A stretch of DNA of 41,312 nucleotides. Source: Spirogloea muscicola. Lineage: Eukaryota; Streptophyta; Zygnematophyceae; Spirogloeales; Spirogloeaceae. This document shows positions 35,838 to 41,312 of the stretch, one piece after another. The translations under genes were made by a program, and so were the position numbers. The stretch covers positions 157,084 through 198,395 of the forward strand of contig WELB01000035.1 of assembly GCA_009602725.1 (NCBI GenBank), given 5' to 3'. Numbering within the stretch: position 1 is the first letter of the stretch; every line of letters begins with the position of its first letter. The notes under the pieces were generated by a model. It ran no database searches and was not told the origin of the DNA. It saw only the letters and a program-made list of their open reading frames with translations.

Positions 35838-36075
35838 ACAACAGCTGCATCTCAGACTAGCAGATTCACACAGCAATTTGCCACTTCAAAAGCCTGAGGT
35901 GGCAGTCAAGGCATGGCCAGCACACAGATGCAAGGCAAATGCCAGGATTCGTTGCCGCAAACTGGAGAGACCAATAAGCTGCACAAGGGCCAAAGTCAAC
36001 GCAGCATTGTATTCCGCTTCCCTGCTGCACCAGCACCAAGACACCGCTTGTTGCGCACGCGGCTGCACGATGTCA
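35838..36075 (-). pseudogene. LINE C-terminal stub, divergent subfamily
   Basis: The minus strand reads SLRQRILAFALHLCAGHALT followed by ATSGF and a stop; the native ending SEMQLLSRGY (TGA near 35828) is in another frame. ALHLCAGHALTATSGF corresponds to ALHLRAGRALAAASG. Upstream (36070-36020) the frame is degenerate. Confidence 0.65.
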
Positions 36076-36374
36076 AGCTACCGAGCTCCAGATGAACAAG
36101 GAGAGACAAAGCTGGCACGGGGACGGTGGACGCGGAGTTGGTCAGGTAGGTGGCTTACTCCCAATTTAAATCGAAGGCACTTCGTTGTCAACGGCCTTCA
36201 TTAGGGGCATGCGCTGTGCTTGTCTCGCTCCCTCTGGAAGAGCTTCAGCCCACCAACCACAGCCGGCGCCCTCTACTGGAAGATTCAACTTAGTCTATCT
36301 ATCTCATCTGTTGGACTGCTTCTCTATCGCTCTCGCTCTCCCCCTCTCTTCGCCTTCCACTACTCAATCACACT

Positions 36375-36495
36375 CCATTCTCTGTTAGGCTGGCGGTTCC
36401 CAGCTCTCTACCACTCTTTTCGGCTTCGGTTTCCCCCCTTCGGATCTTCTGGGCTGGCCGATCACAGCCTCGCCCTCGACTGGAAGAGTCTACCC
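36375..36495 (+). mobile_element. Decayed LINE tails, divergent type
   Basis: TAGGCTGGCGGTTCCCAGCTC (36386-36406) and TTCTGGGCTGGCCGATCACAGCC (36439-36461), followed by CTCGACTGGAAGAGTC, which parallels CCATTGGGAGTGCC of C tails. Confidence 0.45.
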
Positions 36496-36504
36496 TCCCT
36501 CTCT

Positions 36505-36705
36505 TGGCAGCTAGTCGTCGGATCTGAGGCTCCTCTCTCGTAACTACTGAGTGATCCATCCTCCCCCTGTTCTGACATATCATCTTCCGACCCCTTTGGA
36601 GCTGCTACACGCTTGTAGGCCCCTCCGAACCTTTGTCAATTGTTTTTGGGCTGGCTTTTCGCAGCCCTTGCCCCCATTGGGAGTGCCACTTCTTCTCCAG
36701 GCGCA
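36505..36705 (+). mobile_element. LINE-C stub: C-terminal end and 3' tail
   Basis: SDLRLLSRNY with TGA at 36548-36550, then a full C tail: GTGATCCATCCTCCCCC, GGCCCCTCCGAACCTTTG, T-run, GGGCTGGC...GCAGCCC, CCATTGGGAGTGCCACTTC. Confidence 0.75.
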
Positions 36706-36990
36706 TCTCATTTGGCGTCATACGGCTGGCCGCCACGGTCGACCCAAAGAAGGCGCCGGCGCCGCTTCCAAGGCGCCGTTGCCGCAGAGAACGCGCCAGG
36801 GCCACCAGTGGCGTTGACGGGCACGCTGCCAAACGGCGTCATGCGGCGCGTGCACGGGGCGGGCCACTTACACACCAGCTACGAGTCTCTGAGAGGGAGA
36901 GGAAAGAACAAGAGAGGTAGTAGTGAGCTCGTCCAAAGGGGCGGGATGTCTATGATGTCTCACAGCAAGCGCTTGCCTGAAGAAAGAGAA
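36706..36990. other. GC-rich segment, no gene recognised
   Basis: Contains GGCGTCATACGGCTGGCC and GGCGTCATGCGGCGCG (about 36715 and 36836), a loose local repeat. No supported ORF. Confidence 0.3.
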
Positions 36991-37100
36991 ATGAGGTCTT
37001 TCAAAGGGGGTGGGGGCTGTGAAAAGCCCAAAAAGAATGAACAAGGGTCCAAAGGGCCAAGAGGCGCCAAAAGAAACCATACAACTAAGTTGTAGCAACA
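36991..37100 (-). mobile_element. Decayed LINE tail
   Basis: Plus-strand reading CTTTCAAAGGGGGTGGGGGC, TGAAAAGCCC, AAAAAGAATGAACAAGGGTCC: the right half of an inverted C/A-type tail with the first stem arm degraded. Confidence 0.45.
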
Positions 37101-37357
37101 CTCGTCAGCCAAATGATGGTGGCTTGAGGACGTCCCTCAGCACACATCTAGACCTGACAGGTTGGCAACACTTAGAGCAGCCAATTGGCTCAGTGGTCAG
37201 GTCGTCAAGATGAATGTAAAAAGAATGCTAATAATGATCAATATCCTTTATCGTAAGAGGCTAGCAACAAGCAGCACACCCAATGCATCACGGCTGTCCA
37301 GCTAGCAAGCACAAAAGCTGCTGCTTCTTGTGACCAGACAAGCCTCCACAGTCATCG
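37101..37357. other. Downstream flank of gene T
   Basis: A/T-richer; no ORF or repeat recognised. Presumably the 3' UTR of gene T on the minus strand. A TGTAAA (37213-37218, plus strand) is seen, but no algal polyadenylation signal can be assigned. Confidence 0.3.
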
Positions 37358-40300
37358 TCAACTGGAGGCGCCTGCATTATCTTCTTCCAACTCCCCATCA
37401 TGGCCATCATGGCCGTGTGGCAGCACGCCCTCGGGCTCCTCACGCTCCAGGCTGCTGATGCTCCATACTGGTGGAACCTGTTGGCTCGGTTGTAGCTCCG
37501 CGGAGGCGCTGCCGGCGCCAGGTAAGGTCTGGCCCCCCGACTGGCCCATGTGGTCGAACTGCTGCAGCTCAACCCAGCTGGGAATAGTGCCTTGCGACGG
37601 ACTCAGCAGCAGACTTTGTGCCATTGCTGACGGCAGTGATGAAGGCAGCGGAGGCACCTCAAAGTGCATCATCTCGTGCGGCCGCTTGTAAGGTGGCTGG
37701 CCCTGCTGCAGCATATTGAGGCCCTGGCTGCCGCTGCTGTGACCGCTTGTTACGGTTGCGGTGCTCTGCCAGTCCACTGCCTGCACGCTCTCGGGTCGAG
37801 TTGTTGGGGCATCCGCGACCAACACACTGACCAGCTGCTGGAGCTGGTGCTGCTGGCTGCCTGGGCCATCAGAATGAGCAACACTGCCGGTCATGAGCCT
37901 CGGTCGCTGGCTCGGCCCACCAAATTGTGCTCCACTACTGGAGCTTGTCGTAAAGGCCGACGGTGACAGTACGGGCCCTGCCACAGGCAATGCAAGGGTC
38001 CTGCTCCGTTGTCGCAGCTGCTCCTGGCTTACATCCAGCAACTCTGACGTGGCAAGCCCAGCAGACTCATGTAGCTCCGCCAGCTTCAGCAGAGCATTCC
38101 TGGACCATGGTGGCAGTGAGGCGGCCATTGTGACGAGCGTTGCCCTGCAAGGAGTGTGCCACTGCTCACTCCTCAGACATCTCAAGCAGGCATCTTGATT
38201 CACAGTGCTGCAAAACTCAGGGGGCCGTGCATGGGCCAAATGCTGAATAGACGAGGTGCTTTTGTTACTTTCTACCAGGGCTGTCAAGCAGGGCTGGGCA
38301 TAATGTCAGATAGCTGCAGCAGGTTTGCTGTCCACTTACGTAGATGTGGAGCTTGTGCTGCCAACAGTAGCGCCCAAAGGAAAGCTGCCGCCTTGCATGG
38401 GCTCTGCTGGAAGCTCCTGCCTTGAGGGCCCACCAGTGATACCGGGCTCTGGCAAGGGTGCCAGGCCCTGCTCAATAATCACGGGCGCAGCACTGGTGGA
38501 CAACGACACTTGGTCCAATGAGATCCTTGTGGAGGATGAAGCTGCCGCTCTGCTTAGTGCCGCTTCCACCATCTCCATTGTAGTCACCTGAGTACAGTTG
38601 CAATATGAGAAGCCTGGCACACGCTGGATAGATGAGGCACAGTAGCAGATAAGACCAGCAATCTCTTTGACAAAACACTGAAGATGAAGACAATCAGGAG
38701 GTAAGAGTCCATCAACGGGCAGGCAAGCAGATGCACACTGGTGCCACTCAATGATCTCCAGTGTCAAGGTGAAGTACCGAGGAGCCGCCATACTGGTCCG
38801 AGGAGCCGCCATACTCCAGCGAAGCCGGCAGCGACCTTGAGAGTTGAAAGCCAGATAGGTCCTGGAAAAGTTGCCGATTTGGGCGCTGCTGGCCTGCCGG
38901 CACTATGATAGCACTAGCACTCCTGACAGGTGCTGCAGGCTGCTCAGCAACTTGCGTAAGCTCCTGAACTAACCTGGCCATGGAAGCAGCGTCACTCTCC
39001 GAGACTTTTATCAGGGGTGAGGCTTGGAGAGCAGGGCTGGCGGGCCTTGCAGTAGATGTCAAGGACCTGTCACTGCTGGCGACCTGCGGTAGCAACATCC
39101 TGTGCCCCTCGCTGCCACCCTCGGCCGATTCAAGGGGCAGCAGTGGCCCGGGGCCACCACCAAGGTGGGCCATCTGCCGCTGCGGCGCTCCCCCAGCTAG
39201 CCTTACAACGTCGTAGAGGTTACCGCTGCTTTCTGCCAACGAGCTCCGCAACTCTTGGACCGCCTCTGAGTCATCGTGCCTCGTAGGTGCCAAGGCCTGC
39301 AGCGACCCGGTAGCCTCGCTGCCCTGCCGGCCAAAAACTGGCCTAAACCCGAAGGCCAACTGCTCTATTGCTGCCGCCTGCGCTGCTGCGGCCATTGCTG
39401 GCGGTGCGTGCTGCAGCGGAGCTGCAGACGGAAGACCCGCTTGCTGCAGGGCTGACGGCTCCGCAGCATCAGGTACGTGCTGTGGCGCTGCTGGCCTGTG
39501 GAGGTTGGCTGAAGGGGCCATTGCCTGGGCAGCTCTAGCCAGCATTGCTGCCACCTGATCATGCCACTCCTCAAGGCGCGCCTGTAGCACCGCAAGATTC
39601 GCTTCCTCGTGCTCCACCTACATCGCCATGGCATCGAGAAGTCTCGGGCTTGAGAAGTCTAGCAGCTGCCAGCGGCTGCCTCTGATGTGCGCTGTTGGCA
39701 ACAATTTACGATGGCATTGAGGGCAGTCGACCACAGCCAGGCATCCTAGTGTGAGCCCTGCATCGGAGCATGCAGCACCAGCATGGCCAGGCAGTGCTCG
39801 CAGTGCTGGCCCAGTCTGCAAATTCAAGCGAATGTTACTTCTTGCAGGGGTCAAATGACTTGCGGCACTTCAGTGCTCAATACAACCTCTCTGCTTCTAG
39901 TGGGGGGCCTGGATTATTACCCGCCGGAGCGATGCTAGCTGCACAACCCCGCGGCGAACGGGCACAAGAGCAATTGTCTGCAAGCGGGTCATAGGCCGCA
40001 AGGGACAGCCATCATCAGTGGTGCTCAAGCAAGACAACCAATCTGGAAGAGGCCGCCAAGCGGCGGCATAGATTGTGCACTTGCCTGCTGCCGCTAAAGT
40101 AAGCAGGAGATAGTGTTCACCTGCACGCCTGCAGCAAAGTGTGCAGCCCAGTCCTCTGGGTGCTGCGAGCCCAAAGTAGGCCAAACCAACACAAACAGCG
40201 GATGTGAGCATGACAGGATGCAAGTGCTGGCCCTGCCTGGAGCCGGTGATTCAGCGCTCTAAGGCATTTCTCCTGCAGGGCGAGCAGGGGCTTGCCACAG

Positions 40301-41312
40301 CTGGCACGAGCACATCTGGTGGTAGGCAAGATGCTGAGCGAGGGGGAGAATATGGATGCGAGGAGCACCAAAGGTCACCTTCTCTGAGACCGGGCCAGCG
40401 TGATTAGCGTCAACGTCAGCTTGGTAGATCAGCCGAGGACTTCGGTCTTCCACGACGGCGCCAAGAATGCTGCAGTGTTTGCAACAGAGCAATCAGAGCA
40501 GCCAGCGAGCCCCTGGGTCTATCAGCAGTAACACCATCCAGCTGGCCTCCAGCAGTTGGACGGCAGCGCAGTGGCCGAGCTCACCACTGGGACGGGTCGT
40601 GCCATTGTTGCTGAGCAGAATCAACGAGGGCCCGCAGCACCGGCAAATTGGCAGCGGCGGCCAGTGCGGCAGCGTACTCCCGTAACCCCGGGGCCGACTG
40701 CTGCAGGAAGCACCCGCGTTGCCAGCTGATGGTCACCCTGTGTTGAGCGCCGCTGTGTCGCATCACATGTAGGCCATCAGTTGCGCACGCCGCAGAGATT
40801 TTCAATACACGTCTTCCATACCGACGTCACATTGACAAGGCGTGGGGATGCTCACAGGGAGGCCTGGAGCGTCCGTTGGCGCCAATGTATGGCGTAAGTC
40901 CAGCCGCCGTTGCTGGCGCAGAGGTCACGCAGCAGCCGCTGCTGCAGGTCGGCGTGCAACCGCAGCTGCTCAAGCTCCATGCGGCAGGATGGTGATGGCG
41001 GTACAGGTGTACAGGCCAGCAGCAGCAACAGCAGGAGCTGCGGCGCCAGTGCCGCGCCAGGATGCAGCGCTGCCGTGTCCGGCGGCCACAGCTGGTCTGG
41101 ATCGTCGCAGCGGCAGTCCACCTGCGGCCGCGACGGCGCCAGCTGTGAGCGCAGCTCGCCTGCAGCGGCGTCCACAGCTCCTTGGGCAGCGGCAGCAGCC
41201 ACAGCTGGCAGCGGAGCGGCGGTTGGCCCCCTGCCGGCAGCGCGAGGCCGCGGGACAACAGCCGGCGCCCGGCGCCCGGCGGCGGCTGCGGCAGAGGAGG
41301 CGCCGCGCTGAG
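37358..41312 (-). CDS. Gene T: bHLH-MYC_N-like multi-exon regulator, partial
   Basis: Multi-exon minus-strand gene open at the right edge. Exon a (41312-40856): Ala-rich, then MELEQLRLHADLQQRLLRDL and NGGWTYAIHWRQ, matching the LQQRL...WTYAIFWQ start of the plant bHLH-MYC N-terminal domain; GTGAG donor. Exon b (40725-40585): LREYAAALAAAANLPVLRAL. Exon c (40469-40379), phase-compatible: RSPRLIYQADVDANHAGPVS. Exon d: HLAYHQMCSCQLWQA, with one extra C near 40292 compared with the left copies. Exon 39977-39921: TIALVPVRRGVVQLASLRR, matching the IP..GVVELGS end of the same domain. A large Ala/Gln/Ser-rich exon follows (about 39605-38775; EHEEANLAVLQARLEEW, coiled-coil-like), then 38590-38340 (MEMVEAALSRAAASS) and last exon 38144-37358 (PPWSRNALLKLAELHESAGL), stop TGA. 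No basic helix-loop-helix is visible. Domain match moderate; exact exon set uncertain. Confidence 0.55.

Noticed and set aside
40852-41311. Alternative long frames on both strands over gene T exon a
   Set aside because: Other frames are Cys/Arg- or Ser/Gly-rich by composition; only the frame with LQQRL...WTYAIHW has a domain-like motif and a phase-compatible splice to the next exon.

Overview
The window looks like nuclear DNA of a green alga (Chlorophyta, possibly a trebouxiophyte). The evidence is GC-rich sequence, many short GT-AG introns, an organelle-type DNA gyrase subunit B split into many exons behind an alanine/arginine-rich targeting leader, and a gene whose N-terminal part resembles the bHLH-MYC N-terminal domain of land-plant regulators. 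I see no prokaryotic operons, rRNA genes, CRISPR arrays or convincing tRNA genes.

Most of the window is a graveyard of non-LTR retrotransposons (LINEs) of the restriction-like-endonuclease (RLE) type. Only one copy (minus strand, 17291-19318) keeps recognisable reverse transcriptase motifs together with the C-terminal zinc knuckle and RLE domain, and it carries three disabling lesions. The rest are 5'-truncated C-terminal stubs that mostly end in a signature like SDLxLLTRGY followed by a 3' tail. At least five tail subfamilies (here A, B, C, D, Z) occur; A-D carry a short stem-loop, T-run + GGGCTGG(C) + short loop + (G)CCAGCCC, found roughly thirty times on both strands. Stubs are often chained head to tail, one beginning where the tail of another ends. 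An LTR-type gag remnant, a small TIR element (with a matching empty site elsewhere in the window) and several composite repeats are mixed in.

Overall architecture: a two-gene locus, T (bHLH-MYC_N-like) followed by gyrB, is present twice in inverted orientation. The right copy (minus strand) is T 41312-37358 then gyrB 33880-29405. The left copy (plus strand) is T 4996-6423 then gyrB 7128-11292. The left T copy is flanked by two fold-back inverted repeats (4463-5486 and 5955-6955). The two gyrB copies are truncated in complementary ways (the left lacks the 5' end, the right lacks the 3' end), and both carry frame-disrupting indels. All copies keep introns, so they arose at DNA level and not by retrocopying.

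Between the two gene copies lies a second duplication, direct and about 11.9 kb apart: 11955-15992 versus 23815-27513. It contains a gag-like remnant, a LINE-B stub, a GC-rich module and a 2.2-2.6 kb block (R) with a partly conserved ORF. Block R has a third, inverted copy at 16079-17205.

No gene in the window can be confidently called intact. The many single-base indels may reflect pseudogene decay or uncorrected long-read errors; this cannot be settled from the sequence alone.
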